A DNA stretch of 64,000 bases, taken from assembly GCF_017515565.1 (NCBI RefSeq), contig NZ_JAFWFN010000083.1, positions 62,001 through 126,000 of the forward strand, written 5' to 3'. Below are positions 17,846 through 28,173 of the stretch, in pieces; position 1 is the stretch's first letter, and every line of letters starts with the position of its first letter. Made by a program: the position numbers and the translations under genes. The notes under the pieces were generated by a model. That model worked only from the letters and a program-made list of their open reading frames with translations, was not told where the DNA came from and ran no database searches. This DNA is from Halomonas sp. Its GTDB lineage: Bacteria; Pseudomonadota; Gammaproteobacteria; Pseudomonadales; Halomonadaceae.

Positions 17846-18047
17846 GGTCTCACCTTTGTTGTTATGGTTAAAAAGTAGGTATGGTTGTACAGTTAACAAA
17901 ATGTAATAGGCTTGGTAATTTAGTAACAAAATACTATGCAAAGTGACTATCAATCCCAGGTTTCGCTCGCCATACTTTACGCCTACTAACACATCATAAA
18001 AAACTGTGCACAGCGCACATAATACGGCTCGCTGAAAGGGAAACGCC

Positions 18048-18740
18048 ATGCAATACGCCGAAGCCAAAGAGCATACTCAGGGACGACTGCACGAACTATT
18101 TGCCGAGCCATACCGTGCTTTCGAGAATGACGCCAATGAGCGGCAAATGCACATCCGCACGATGCTGCATATGCTCCTGGCCCGCCCCATGAGCCGGGGT
18201 CAAGTAACCTTACGTGTTATCCATGGTTGGGAGAACGGCGGTTTTGAACCCGCTGACTTACAGCACGTGGATTACGCGCTTAACTCTTTGGATGACTTTC
18301 GCGCTGCCGTTAACGATTTTGACCAAGCAACCCGTCAAAATGCCCCGCTGCCCGCCGACGCTACGGCGATTCTTGCAACACCGCTGGCCGATGCCATTGC
18401 CAACGCTGAAGCCGGTGGCAACGCCTTAGCCGCGGATATCCGCGAAACCCCAGCACGCTGGCCTGCTTTTAGTGGCGGCTTAGCCCTCTATACCCTGTTT
18501 AAAATGTATCATCGCCTCGTTTACAGCGAAGATGACAACTACCGCTGCTCCCAGCTTGAAACCCCTAATGGGCTGCGTGAAATCCACGAATTTCACCTTG
18601 AAGAGGGGGAGTTTGCGCTGCTCGTCCCTTTAAGAAAGGACTTTAAAGACGCCTCTACCCTTCTAGTGCTGCATGAAAGCCAGCTAGGCCCCATCGAACA
18701 GCTCTTTGAAAAAAGCCTGCCGCTGTTTGATGATTTTTAA
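18048..18740 (+). CDS. Uncharacterised 230-residue cytosolic protein
   Basis: I do not recognise this protein. It is acidic and soluble, with no signal peptide and no membrane segment. A helical N-terminal part (about 1-130) contains a histidine-rich run (MHIRTMLHMLLARPMSRGQV), and the C-terminal part (about 140-230) is mixed. It has a plausible GAAAGGGAAA site before the ATG and codon use like its neighbours. A strong terminator follows it. It is divergent from the peroxidase-related gene. Confidence 0.7.
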   Translation: MQYAEAKEHTQGRLHELFAEPYRAFENDANERQMHIRTMLHMLLARPMSRGQVTLRVIHGWENGGFEPADLQHVDYALNSLDDFRAAVNDFDQATRQNAPLPADATAILATPLADAIANAEAGGNALAADIRETPARWPAFSGGLALYTLFKMYHRLVYSEDDNYRCSQLETPNGLREIHEFHLEEGEFALLVPLRKDFKDASTLLVLHESQLGPIEQLFEKSLPLFDDF

Positions 18741-18766
18741 GCCAAGCTAGAACAAACCTCGCGTGC

Positions 18767-18796
18767 CAACAAGCCCCGTTTAAACGGGGCTTGTTG
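18767..18796. terminator. Bidirectional terminator
   Basis: A perfect 15-bp inverted repeat (CAACAAGCCCCGTTT / AAACGGGGCTTGTTG) lies between the convergent gene at 18048-18740 and mmsA. It can stop transcription from both sides. Confidence 0.8.
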
Positions 18797-18848
18797 CGTT
18801 TATTGCCTCTCGCGTCACTGGGTTGAGTCAGTGTTAACGCGCAAAGCG

Positions 18849-20345
18849 TTAGAGCGAGATCGTGCTATTGATACCGCTTGAGACGTTTTCCGGCTCAAAC
18901 CAGCGGGCGGTGACCGTTTTAGTCTGTGTCCAGAAGGCAATGGCCTGTTTGCCGTTCGGCCCCAGATCTCCCAGCTTAGACGCCCGCGAGCCGGTAAAGC
19001 TGAAATAGGCCACCGGCACAGGAATGGGTACGTTAATCCCGATCTGTCCAACATCAATATCGGTTTCAAAGCGCCGCGCTACCCAACCGGAGTTAGTGAA
19101 AATCGAGGTGCCGTTGCCGTTGGGGTTAGCGTTAATAAACTCGATGGCTTCATCCAGCGTTTCAACACTCACTACACAAAGTACCGGCCCAAAGATTTCT
19201 TCCCGGTAGATGGTCATATCCGCCGTAACGTCAGCAAACAGTGTTGGCCCGACGAAGTTACCTTCAGCATAACCTTCCACCGTGAAGCCACGGCCATCTA
19301 CTAACAGTTTGGCACCCTCTTTTTCCCCCGCGCTAATCAGGCGCTCTACGCGCTCTTTTGCCTGGGGCGAAACCACCGGGCCTAAATCCGCATCGCGCTG
19401 GGTGCCTGGCCCTACTTTCATATTGCGGGCGCCCTCTTCAATGTCCTTCACCCATTCGCGGGCTTCACCCACCAGCACTACCACGGAGTTAGCCATACAG
19501 CGCTGGCCTGCTGCACCAAATGCTGAACCTAACAGGCTGTCAATTGCTTGACTGCGGTTGGCATCCGGCATAACGACACAGTGGTTTTTGGCACCCATCA
19601 TGGCCTGCATGCGCTTGCCTGCAGCAGCAGCACGGTTGTAGAGAAGTGAGCCTACGTGGGTCGAACCGATAAATGAGAGCGCTTTGATATCCTGGTGATC
19701 AGCGATCTGGTTGGCGACATCAGGGCCGCCATGCACAACGTTCAATATACCGGGTGGAACACCCGCCTCATGGGCAAGTTCTACCAAACGCATGGTTGAG
19801 CTTGGGTCTTGTTCGGAAGGCTTTAGAACAAAGGTATTGCCGGTGGCGATAGCCAGCGGGAACATAAAACAGGGCAACATAATCGGGAAGTTGAAGGCCG
19901 TAATACCAGCGCCAACACCAAGCGGCTGATGCATGGTGTAAACGTCAACTTCATTGGCAGCGTTTTCAGCAAGCTCGCCCAGCTGCAGCGAGGTAATCGA
20001 GCAGGCGTGCTCAACCACTTCAAGGCCACGCCCTACTTCACCTTCAGCATCGGGCAATGTTTTACCGTGCTCTTCGGTAATCAGCGCCGCCAGTTCAGCG
20101 GTGTTCTCACGAATCAGCGCCTGAAGCTTCAGCATAATGCGCATGCGCTTACCCAGCGGCACTTTACGCCACTCTTTAAACGCTGTTTTTGCGCTGGCAA
20201 TGGCGCGCTCTACTTCTTCGGCGGTACAGAAAGGTACCCGGGCAACCACTTCCTGAGTGGCGGGGTTTACTACATCGCGCCAGTCCTGGCTTTCGGATAC
20301 AACTTGCTGACCATCGATGTACATGGGTATTTCGCGTACGGACAT
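18849..20345 (-). CDS. mmsA: CoA-acylating methylmalonate-semialdehyde dehydrogenase
   Basis: A 498-residue aldehyde dehydrogenase that converts methylmalonate or malonate semialdehyde plus CoA and NAD+ to propionyl- or acetyl-CoA and CO2, in valine, inositol or beta-alanine breakdown. The family-specific catalytic segment [15 protein letters not shown] carries the nucleophilic cysteine, and [17 protein letters not shown] and [20 protein letters not shown]-like stretches match MmsA rather than other aldehyde dehydrogenases. The start at 20345 has GAGGAA upstream; a GTG 15 nt earlier is less likely. No other valine or inositol pathway gene is adjacent. Confidence 0.93.
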   Translation of the reverse strand: MSVREIPMYIDGQQVVSESQDWRDVVNPATQEVVARVPFCTAEEVERAIASAKTAFKEWRKVPLGKRMRIMLKLQALIRENTAELAALITEEHGKTLPDAEGEVGRGLEVVEHACSITSLQLGELAENAANEVDVYTMHQPLGVGAGITAFNFPIMLPCFMFPLAIATGNTFVLKPSEQDPSSTMRLVELAHEAGVPPGILNVVHGGPDVANQIADHQDIKALSFIGSTHVGSLLYNRAAAAGKRMQAMMGAKNHCVVMPDANRSQAIDSLLGSAFGAAGQRCMANSVVVLVGEAREWVKDIEEGARNMKVGPGTQRDADLGPVVSPQAKERVERLISAGEKEGAKLLVDGRGFTVEGYAEGNFVGPTLFADVTADMTIYREEIFGPVLCVVSVETLDEAIEFINANPNGNGTSIFTNSGWVARRFETDIDVGQIGINVPIPVPVAYFSFTGSRASKLGDLGPNGKQAIAFWTQTKTVTARWFEPENVSSGINSTISL

Positions 20346-20576
20346 AGCACTATTCCTCACGTTTATGTTTGTTATGGGTTCTAATTAGGAGCCTCTAGGG
20401 TATATCAGCAAGTTAACGTAAACGTCAACATCGCCCTTAGTGCAGTAGCTATCTTTATTGCCACGGTAATTAGTCTTTCCCTAGCGGACATCCCATCGCT
20501 ATGCTCACGTTACAGCCAAGTGCTAGCAACGCTGCGCGTGCTGTTCCCACGGTGCGGCATCACACAAGGAGGCACC

Positions 20577-21635
20577 ATGCAGACGTTCAGCTGCCGCTGT
20601 GGCAATCCACTTTTTTATGAAAACACCCACTGCCTTGCCTGCCAATCAGAAGTGGGCTGGTGTCCTGCGTGTTCGCATATCGTGGCGTTGGAGCCTTTAA
20701 CAAATGGGGGCTACCGCTGCGCAAACCCTAGCTGCAACGCTGCGCTGATGAAGTGCCACAACTACGCAGTAGAGAATGTGTGTAACCGCATGGTGGTAAT
20801 GCATGAGGGTCACGCCGATACGCTGTGCACCTGCTGCCGCTATAACGCTGTTATCCCCGATCTTGCGATTAACGGGCACCGGGAACGCTGGGCAGCACTT
20901 GAGGCCGCTAAGCGTCGGCTATTCCACACGCTAGACCTACTTTCGCTCCCCCACGGTACGGAAGGAGAAGATATTCGTGTGCCGTTAAGCTTTTCATTTA
21001 TGGCAGACGCCCTACCCGACCAAGGCCTTTGGCGCTCAACGGCAAGCCAGGAGAAGGTATATACCGGCCATGCAAGCGGCCACATTACGATAAACGTTAA
21101 GGAAGCGGATGACGTTGAGCGCGAACGCTTGCGGGTCGATATGAACGAGTCTCACCGAACGCTAATCGGCCATTTCCGTCATGAAATTGGCCACTACTAC
21201 TGGGATTTACTGGTCAAAGAGCGCGATGAGCAGGCCTTCCGCCAGGTGTTTGGCGACCATAACTATCCCACCTACGCCGATGCGTTAGAGTATTACTACC
21301 AGCAAGGCTCACCTTCCCAATGGCAAGCTCAGTTTATTTCGGCTTACGCCGCTATGCATCCCTGGGAAGACTTCGCCGAAACATTTGCGTTTTATTTGGA
21401 TATGGTGGCTGTACTGGATACCGCACGCCACATGGGGCTTTCCCCCGCGGAGTATGACGGCACTTTGGATAGTATGTTGCAGGCCTTTCACCAAGTAGGC
21501 TTGGCGGTTAATGAGCTAAACCGCGACATGGGACTGTTGGATTTAGCACCGGGGGTGATTGCTCCTGCGGTGCGCGACAAGCTGGCGTATGTGCACACAT
21601 TAATTCAGTCCGCAAACGCCAGCCCAGCGTTTTAA
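20577..21635 (+). CDS. Zinc-ribbon putative metallopeptidase
   Basis: A 352-residue protein with an N-terminal zinc ribbon (CRCG, CLAC, CPAC and further cysteine pairs up to about residue 88) and a zincin-like motif HEIGHYYW near residues 202-209. A downstream glutamate in WEDFAETFAFYLDM could be the third zinc ligand. This arrangement matches a family annotated as zinc-binding metallopeptidase of unknown substrate. The ATG at 20577 is preceded by AAGGAGG. The gene lies beside the alpha-E/ATP-grasp/transglutaminase cluster, where this family is often found, so it may be a protease partner of that system (inference). Confidence 0.85.
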   Translation: MQTFSCRCGNPLFYENTHCLACQSEVGWCPACSHIVALEPLTNGGYRCANPSCNAALMKCHNYAVENVCNRMVVMHEGHADTLCTCCRYNAVIPDLAINGHRERWAALEAAKRRLFHTLDLLSLPHGTEGEDIRVPLSFSFMADALPDQGLWRSTASQEKVYTGHASGHITINVKEADDVERERLRVDMNESHRTLIGHFRHEIGHYYWDLLVKERDEQAFRQVFGDHNYPTYADALEYYYQQGSPSQWQAQFISAYAAMHPWEDFAETFAFYLDMVAVLDTARHMGLSPAEYDGTLDSMLQAFHQVGLAVNELNRDMGLLDLAPGVIAPAVRDKLAYVHTLIQSANASPAF

Positions 21636-21770
21636 ATGCTCTGTTTTTTTAAATGCCTGTTTTCAAAATGCTTGTTCTTAAAACACCTGCTCTACGCATA
21701 AGCCATATAGTCCAAAAGTGAATGGAGAAGGCTAGTGGCGAAAAGTGAGTAGCCAAAACACATGTAGCCA

Positions 21771-22775
21771 CTAGTCGTTATCGTTATCCCCTGCGTGGCT
21801 CTGGCTTTGGCTCTGCCATTGCGTCACTCGCGGCACCTCCTCACTGTTCACAAAGTAGGTGGCGCTGAGCGTGTCGTGAATGGTGGCGAAGCCTATTTGA
21901 AGCTCGTCAACAAAGGCATGTAGCTTGCTAGGCGAGTGAGCCAGTGCCTGAATGTCGGCGTCAACGACATCCGCCCGAACCAAGGAAACCGTTGCGGCTA
22001 CCCGGTCTAGCCTAGGCAGCAACTGCAGCTCGTGGCCCAAGGTTTCCAAACTACAGGCAATCGAGCGCGGAAAGTTAGGGTCCTGTAGCAAAAAACGCAG
22101 CACATCCGGCCCACGAACCCTTAGCCGCACCTGCTGGCGATACATCTGGTAAGCGGTGAGCGATTTCAATACGCTCATCCACTGTAGGTTTTCAAAGGGC
22201 AGCAGTTCTTCGGGGTTCTGGGGCAACAGACTTGCCGAACGAACGTCAACAATACGCGTGGTCATATCCGCCCGTTCAAGCTGGCGGCCCAGCTCGATAA
22301 AGGTACGGGCGGGGCCATGGCTTAACGTACCTTCAATCAAGCCCGTTAAGGTTTGGCAGCCGCGTATCACGTTTTTCAAAAACGTATCCCGCCGTCGGGG
22401 GCTAACGCCGCTTTCGACATGATCCGCAACATTGAGATAGAGCTGGTTGATCTCTTCCCAAATCTCCCGGGGTACCACATCCCGGGTGGTTCGTAAGTTT
22501 TCCCGAGCGCTAGCCAGAGCGGAAAGAATCGAGCTGCCGTTTTGTGCATCGGCACACAAAAAGTAAACCACGCTGCGCTCGTCAAAGCTGGTGTGACGTG
22601 CATTGAACTCTTCCAGCGTGCCGGTCATTTCGATGAGCGGCGCCCAACCAAGCGGAAGAAGGCGGGGCAAATCCAGCATTAGGTGGCTATTAACACTTAG
22701 TAGCCGGGCGGTGTCTTCGGCACGCTCGATATAGCGCGCCATCCAATAAAGGTTTTCTGCTACGCGTGACAACAT
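21771..22775 (-). CDS. Alpha-E domain protein (stand-alone)
   Basis: A 334-residue, mainly helical protein of the alpha-E (DUF403) family: it begins MLSRVAENLYWMARYIERAEDTARLL, the family's diagnostic N-terminus, and has repeated helical arginine/aspartate-rich segments. It is 4 nt downstream of the ATP-grasp gene, so the two are cotranscribed. Comparative-genomics work has linked these proteins to circularly permuted ATP-grasp ligases and transglutaminases in predicted peptide-synthesis systems, but the biochemical product is not established. Confidence 0.9.
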   Translation of the reverse strand: MLSRVAENLYWMARYIERAEDTARLLSVNSHLMLDLPRLLPLGWAPLIEMTGTLEEFNARHTSFDERSVVYFLCADAQNGSSILSALASARENLRTTRDVVPREIWEEINQLYLNVADHVESGVSPRRRDTFLKNVIRGCQTLTGLIEGTLSHGPARTFIELGRQLERADMTTRIVDVRSASLLPQNPEELLPFENLQWMSVLKSLTAYQMYRQQVRLRVRGPDVLRFLLQDPNFPRSIACSLETLGHELQLLPRLDRVAATVSLVRADVVDADIQALAHSPSKLHAFVDELQIGFATIHDTLSATYFVNSEEVPRVTQWQSQSQSHAGDNDND

Positions 22776-22779
22776 GGCG

Positions 22780-24264
22780 CTAGGCTCCTTTCAGCTCAGC
22801 GGCAGGCGCCGCGTTCTCATCGGTTTCGACTATCCAAGTGTCTTTGCTACCACCGCCCTGAGAGGAGTTCACCACTAACGAGCCTTCCACCAGCGCTACG
22901 CGGGTTAACCCCCCAGTAGTGACATGGGTTTCCGGTCCAGACAGGATAAACGGGCGAAGATCCACATGGCGCGGCTGCGGTATGCCATTGGAAAGCGTAG
23001 GGGTGGTTGATAGCGCTAACGTGGGCTGCGCCATGTAGTTACGCGGGTTGGCTTTAATCAGCCGGGCAAACTCTTCGCGGGCCTCTTTAGTGGAACGCGG
23101 GCCAATCAGCATGCCGTAACCGCCGGATTCGTTGGCAGGCTTGACCACCAGCTCATCTAAATGCTCCAGCACGTATTTGCGGTCATCTTCAAACATGCAC
23201 AGGTAGCTCGGCACGTTGGGCAGCAGCGGCTCCTGATCCAGGTAATAGCGAATAATCTCAGGCACAAAGGCATAGACAACTTTATCATCGGCGACCCCGG
23301 CCCCAGGCGCATTGGCCAGCGCCACCTTACCCGCTCGCCAGGAGCGCATTAAGCCCGCTACTCCCAGCATGGAGTCGGAATTAAACGCTTCTGGATCAAG
23401 GAACTCATCGTCTACTCGGCGGTAAATCACGTCGACGCGGCGCAATCCCTCGACGGTTCGCATGTAGACCACATCCTCATCGTCGACCAGCAGGTCGCTA
23501 CCCTGCACCAGCTCAACCCCCATTTGCTGGGCCAAATAGGCGTGCTCAAAGTAAGCCGAGTTATAGATACCGGGAGTTAATACAACCACTTGCGGGTCAT
23601 CCCCTGGGCGAGGCGACATCGCCGCCAGCATGTCGTAAAGCTGGGACACATAGTCATCCACTGGCAAAATTTTGCCCGAGGCAAACAGCTCCGGCAGTAC
23701 GCGCTTGGTCACATTACGATTCTCCAGCATGTAAGAAACACCGGAGGGAATACGCAGATTGTCTTCAAGCACATAAAGCGTGCCATCTCCGCCACGCACT
23801 AAGTCCGACCCGCAAATATGCGCCCATACCCCGTGGGGTGGATTAACGCCGACACACTGGGGCCGAAAGTTAACCGACTGGGCTAACACTTCGGCGGGTA
23901 ACACTTTGTCTTTAATTACTTTTTGGTCGTGATAAAGATCATCAATAAACAGGTTAAGCGCTTGTACTCGCTGCTTTAATCCGGCCTCTGTTTTACGCCA
24001 TTCGCTGGCGGATATAATCCTTGGCACAATATCGAACGGCCAAGCCCGATCAATCATCGCCCCTTCGGAATAAACGGTAAACGTAATTCCCATGGTACGA
24101 ATAGCAATTTCCGCTGCTGTTTTACGCTCGGCTAGCTCTTCACCGCTAAACCGCGCCAGCATATTGCACAGCTCATCTGCCGATGCACGGGGCTGCCCTG
24201 GCGCCGCTAACAGTTCATCGTAAAAGTCACGGCACACATAGTTATTCCAATTCACTTGGCTCAT
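22780..24264 (-). CDS. Circularly permuted type 2 ATP-grasp protein (stand-alone)
   Basis: A 494-residue protein of the permuted ATP-grasp family (DUF404/DUF407). Markers are the FDIVPRIISASEW block, RPQCVGVNPPHGVWAHICGSDLVR, VVVLTPGIYNSAYFEHAYLA and a C-terminal VVKPANESGGYGMLIGPRST loop likely to bind ATP. Such enzymes are predicted to make amide or peptide bonds from ATP, an amine and a carboxylate. It is the first gene of a minus-strand operon with the alpha-E protein and divergent from the transglutaminase operon. AGGAG precedes its ATG. Confidence 0.9.
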   Translation of the reverse strand: MSQVNWNNYVCRDFYDELLAAPGQPRASADELCNMLARFSGEELAERKTAAEIAIRTMGITFTVYSEGAMIDRAWPFDIVPRIISASEWRKTEAGLKQRVQALNLFIDDLYHDQKVIKDKVLPAEVLAQSVNFRPQCVGVNPPHGVWAHICGSDLVRGGDGTLYVLEDNLRIPSGVSYMLENRNVTKRVLPELFASGKILPVDDYVSQLYDMLAAMSPRPGDDPQVVVLTPGIYNSAYFEHAYLAQQMGVELVQGSDLLVDDEDVVYMRTVEGLRRVDVIYRRVDDEFLDPEAFNSDSMLGVAGLMRSWRAGKVALANAPGAGVADDKVVYAFVPEIIRYYLDQEPLLPNVPSYLCMFEDDRKYVLEHLDELVVKPANESGGYGMLIGPRSTKEAREEFARLIKANPRNYMAQPTLALSTTPTLSNGIPQPRHVDLRPFILSGPETHVTTGGLTRVALVEGSLVVNSSQGGGSKDTWIVETDENAAPAAELKGA

Positions 24265-24733
24265 GGGCGCTCTCCTAGCGCAAGGATAGAAGCGGCATCT
24301 ACATTAAACCTAGTGTAGGCCTGCCGCGCGCAATCTACGTAGCTAACGACATACATTAATCACTCGTATAGTTAACTACTCTTATAGTTAACTACACATG
24401 TATTTACGCAAAATACGTACCATCTTTCGCGTTATTTCAACGTTTAGGTAATTCATAAGAAGGCACTTAAATTTTTAGTCATTTATCAGCGCACCTTTAT
24501 GGTGATTTGCCAAAATGGCGGCTAAAAAAAGCACTATTAAAGTGCAAGCAATGCTTCGCCAAGGGTTTTAGTCGATTTTCCACACTTCTTAAACGCCTAG
24601 CGAAATATTGCAGCTGCAAAAAAGATCAACTGGAACGATACTTTTGTTACTTAACTTTTTAACTGTTGTTTTTCTTACCGATGCTGGCTAAACGTTAGAT
24701 CGGTTGAACACGGCTTATTTTAGGGGCTGCCTC
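24265..24733. other. Intergenic region between divergent ATP-grasp and transglutaminase operons
   Basis: About 470 nt without a gene. The sequence is AT-rich compared with its flanks. It holds a pair of 13-bp direct repeats (24367-24395) and must carry the promoters for both operons. No further structure was recognised. Confidence 0.7.
24367..24395. repeat. Paired 13-bp direct repeats, operator candidate
   Basis: TATAGTTAACTAC occurs at 24367-24379 and again at 24383-24395, a 16-bp period. Each copy contains the palindrome TAGTTAACTA. The placement, about 100 bp upstream of the minus-strand operon and 340 bp upstream of the plus-strand operon, fits a dimer-binding regulatory site. Confidence 0.5.
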
Positions 24734-27700
24734 ATGACCATTCGCGTTGCCTTGCATCACCGAACAACGTACCGCTTTGACCGACCCGTTAAATTATCGC
24801 CCCATGTAGTTCGCCTACGCCCCGCGCCCCACTGCCGCACGCACATCGAAGCGTATTCGCTCAATATCTCGGGGGATGACCACTTTTTAAACTGGCAACA
24901 GGATCCGTTCGGCAACTTTAATGCGCGCCTGGTTTTCCCCGAACCCCGCAAACAGCTAACCATTGCCGTCGAGCTGATTGCGCCAATGACGGTGATTAAT
25001 CCGTTTGATTTTTTTCTGGATGATATCGCCCAAAAAATCCCGTTCACCTACCCCGAAGAGCTACGAAACGAGCTAAGCCCCTATTTGGAAGTTACCGAAG
25101 CAGGCCCCCACCTGTTTGAATGGCTAAAAGAGGTTACTCAGGAGCCAACCACCGCGGTGGATTTTCTAGTGGCCCTTAATCAGCGGCTCCAGCATGACAT
25201 CAGCTATCTAGTACGTATGGAGCCAGGGGTTCAAAGCTGTGAAGAAACCTTGTCTCTTGGCAGCGGCTCCTGTCGGGATAGCGCTTGGCTATTGGTTCAG
25301 ATTCTGCGCCACTTGGGCTTAGCGGCACGCTTTGTCTCGGGCTATTTGATCCAGTTGACTCCTGATGTAAAAGCCTTAGACGGCCCGAGTGGCACCGACG
25401 TTGACTTCACCGACTTACACGCCTGGACAGAAGTATTTTTGCCCGGCGCCGGTTGGGTAGGGCTTGACCCCACCTCGGGCCTGTTTGCCGGTGAAGGGCA
25501 CATCCCACTTGCTGCCACACCCACCACCGGGAGTGCCGCTGCGATTACCGGTTTTTCGGAAAAGTGTGAGGCCACTTTTGATGTGGAGATGCGCGTGGAG
25601 CGCATCCACGAAGATCCCCGGGTCACCAAACCCTACAGTGACCACCAGTGGCAACAAATTCTGCAGCTAGGCGACCAGGTGGACAGCGAACTCAACCGCC
25701 AGGACGTACGCCTGACCATGGGCGGCGAACCTACGTTTGTGTCCGTCGATGATATGGAAAGCCCTCAGTGGAATACTGATGCCCTGGGCGAACACAAACG
25801 CGAGCGTGCCGAAGCGCTATTAACCCGCCTACAAACCGCCTATGCCCCTGGCAGCGTTATCCAACAGCAGCAGGGTAAATGGTACCCCGGCGAGCCACTG
25901 CCCCGCTGGGCACTGGCGTGCTATTGGCGCAAGGATGGCGTGGCCTTATGGCGCGACCCCAAATGGCTGGCCTGCATGGACGGTGCGCCGAAGGTAATTG
26001 TCGATGACGCCATGGCCCAGCAGTTCACGCGTGCTCTCAGCGAGCGGCTAGATGTGGCAGAGCGCCATTGGATCCCAGCCTTTGAGGACGCTTACTACTA
26101 TCTCTGGAAAGAGCAAACGCTTCCGGTAAGCGTTGACCCCCTCAGCGCCGACCTAAAAGATGATGCCGAACGCCAGCGCTTGGCCCGCTTGCTGGAACAG
26201 GACTTGGGCGCCGCAGTGGGCTATGCCCTGCCCCTGCGCCACTCCATTGCCCACAATCACCGCTGGGAGAGCGGTCGCTGGCCGCTGAAGCGCGACCATC
26301 TCTTCCTTGTTCCCGGCGACTCACCCATGGGCCTGCGCCTCCCCCTTTCCGCGCTGCCCTGGGCCGACCCGGAGGATCAACCACAGCCCCAGTCGCTGTT
26401 TGCCCCCCGGCCGGCGATCGGCGACATCCATGGCGAAGTGGCCAGACGTAACGCCGAACAGCACCTCTTCACCAGCGCCGAGCGCCTGGGCCAAAGCTTG
26501 CACCCCAGCGACAGCCACCCAGAGGGTGAAGCCGTTCAACAGCAGCCTAGCGCCGAGGGCGACCGCGAGCACAAAGTCATTCACACCAGCCTGTGCATAG
26601 AGCCAAGGGACGGGCGTTTGCATATTTTCCTGCCGCCACTTACCCAGCTTGAGCACTACCTGGACCTGCTCAGCAGTATTGAAGAGTGTGCCCGTGCCTT
26701 GAGCTGCCCGGTGATGATCGAAGGCTATGCCCCGCCCCGTGACCCACGCCTAGAAAGTTTCCAGATCACCCCTGACCCCGGTGTCATTGAGGTCAATATT
26801 ATGCCCGCTGCCAGCTGGCAAACCCTGGTAGCCCAAACCGAACGGCTCTACGACGAAGCCCGCCAAGCCCGCCTAGGCACCGAAAAGTTCATGCTGGATG
26901 GCCGTCATACCGGTACCGGCGGCGGCAACCATGTCACTCTGGGCGGCATTACCCCGGACGACTCACCGTTTCTCCGCCGCCCTGATCTACTGGCAAGCCT
27001 GGTTACCTACTGGCAGCACCACCCCAGTCTTTCGTACCTGTTCGCAGGCCTGTTTATCGGCCCCACCAGCCAAGCGCCCCGAGTGGATGAAGCCCGCCAC
27101 GAAGCACTGTATGAGCTGGAAATTGCCTTGCAACAAATGCCCGAAGGTGAGGTGGTGCAACCCTGGCTAGTAGACAGGCTGCTGCGCCACCTGCTCACCG
27201 ACTTAACCGGCAACACCCATCGCGCCGAGTTCTGCATCGACAAGCTCTATTCACCGGATAGCGATAGCGGCCGCCTGGGCCTTTTAGAGCTGAGAGGCTT
27301 TGAAATGCCGCCCCATGCCCGCATGGGGCTCATGCAGATGCTGCTGATTCGTGCGCTGGTGGCCCGCTGCTGGAAAACGCCGTATCGTGCCAAACCGATA
27401 CGCTGGGGCAGCGCCCTGCAAGACCGCTGGATGCTCCCCCACTATTTATGGGAAGACTTAAACGACGTGCTCAGTGACCTGGGCAATCATGGCTTCGATT
27501 TTGAGCTTGAGTGGTTCGCGCCGTTTTTAGAGTTCCGCTTCCCGGTTCACGGGCGGCTGAGCACGCCCATGCTAAATATTGAGCTACGCCAAGCTATTGA
27601 GCCATGGCATGTGCTGGGTGAAGAGTCCACCAATGGTGGCACCGCCCGCTATGTGGACTCATCGGTTGAACGTCTAGAGGTGAAAGTTAACGGCATGAGC

Positions 27701-28084
27701 GGCGATCGCTACTTGGTGACCTGCAACGGTCGACGAGTACCCCTTACCGCTACCGGGCGGAACGGGGAAGCCGTCGCGGGTGTGCGCTACCGCGCCTGGC
27801 AGCCGCCTTCGGCGCTACACCCGCAAATCCCCATCCATGCGCCACTGGTGTTTGACGTAATTGATACCTGGAATCAGCGTGCCGTCGCAGGCTGTACATA
27901 CCATGTGGTGCACCCCACTGGCCGTGGTTTTGACACCTTTCCTGTGAACGCCTTTGAAGCAGAGGCCCGGCGCCTGGGGAGGTTTAGCGACAGCGGACAT
28001 CGCCATGGCTTTCAAGCACCTAACGCCGAGATAGCCAACCAAGAGCTGCCTTGCACGCTAGACCTCCGCTGGAACCCACGCTAA
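24734..28084 (+). CDS. Large transglutaminase-like protein with DUF2126 domain
   Basis: A 1116-residue protein. The N-terminal 290 residues hold a bacterial transglutaminase N domain (HHRTTYRFDRPVKLSPHVVR) and a papain-like transglutaminase core with a Cys-His-Asp triad: Cys near 179 in GSGSCRDSAW, His near 227 in LHAWTEVFLPG, Asp near 244 in GLDPTSG. From about residue 310 to the end lies the DUF2126 region (LTMGGEPTFVSVDDMESPQWN, GTGGGNHVTLGG, LRGFEMPPH). I chose the ATG at 24734, which starts the domain; the frame is open from 24704. The core could act as a peptidase or amide-exchange enzyme. It is first in an operon with the fused ATP-grasp/alpha-E protein. Confidence 0.92.
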   Translation: MTIRVALHHRTTYRFDRPVKLSPHVVRLRPAPHCRTHIEAYSLNISGDDHFLNWQQDPFGNFNARLVFPEPRKQLTIAVELIAPMTVINPFDFFLDDIAQKIPFTYPEELRNELSPYLEVTEAGPHLFEWLKEVTQEPTTAVDFLVALNQRLQHDISYLVRMEPGVQSCEETLSLGSGSCRDSAWLLVQILRHLGLAARFVSGYLIQLTPDVKALDGPSGTDVDFTDLHAWTEVFLPGAGWVGLDPTSGLFAGEGHIPLAATPTTGSAAAITGFSEKCEATFDVEMRVERIHEDPRVTKPYSDHQWQQILQLGDQVDSELNRQDVRLTMGGEPTFVSVDDMESPQWNTDALGEHKRERAEALLTRLQTAYAPGSVIQQQQGKWYPGEPLPRWALACYWRKDGVALWRDPKWLACMDGAPKVIVDDAMAQQFTRALSERLDVAERHWIPAFEDAYYYLWKEQTLPVSVDPLSADLKDDAERQRLARLLEQDLGAAVGYALPLRHSIAHNHRWESGRWPLKRDHLFLVPGDSPMGLRLPLSALPWADPEDQPQPQSLFAPRPAIGDIHGEVARRNAEQHLFTSAERLGQSLHPSDSHPEGEAVQQQPSAEGDREHKVIHTSLCIEPRDGRLHIFLPPLTQLEHYLDLLSSIEECARALSCPVMIEGYAPPRDPRLESFQITPDPGVIEVNIMPAASWQTLVAQTERLYDEARQARLGTEKFMLDGRHTGTGGGNHVTLGGITPDDSPFLRRPDLLASLVTYWQHHPSLSYLFAGLFIGPTSQAPRVDEARHEALYELEIALQQMPEGEVVQPWLVDRLLRHLLTDLTGNTHRAEFCIDKLYSPDSDSGRLGLLELRGFEMPPHARMGLMQMLLIRALVARCWKTPYRAKPIRWGSALQDRWMLPHYLWEDLNDVLSDLGNHGFDFELEWFAPFLEFRFPVHGRLSTPMLNIELRQAIEPWHVLGEESTNGGTARYVDSSVERLEVKVNGMSGDRYLVTCNGRRVPLTATGRNGEAVAGVRYRAWQPPSALHPQIPIHAPLVFDVIDTWNQRAVAGCTYHVVHPTGRGFDTFPVNAFEAEARRLGRFSDSGHRHGFQAPNAEIANQELPCTLDLRWNPR

Positions 28085-28173
28085 TGGTCTTTCATATACT
28101 GGCGCTTAATACTTTCTTATCAACACGAGCTGCAGGATAATCCGCCTCTTACCTGCTTAGGACAACAAGGATC

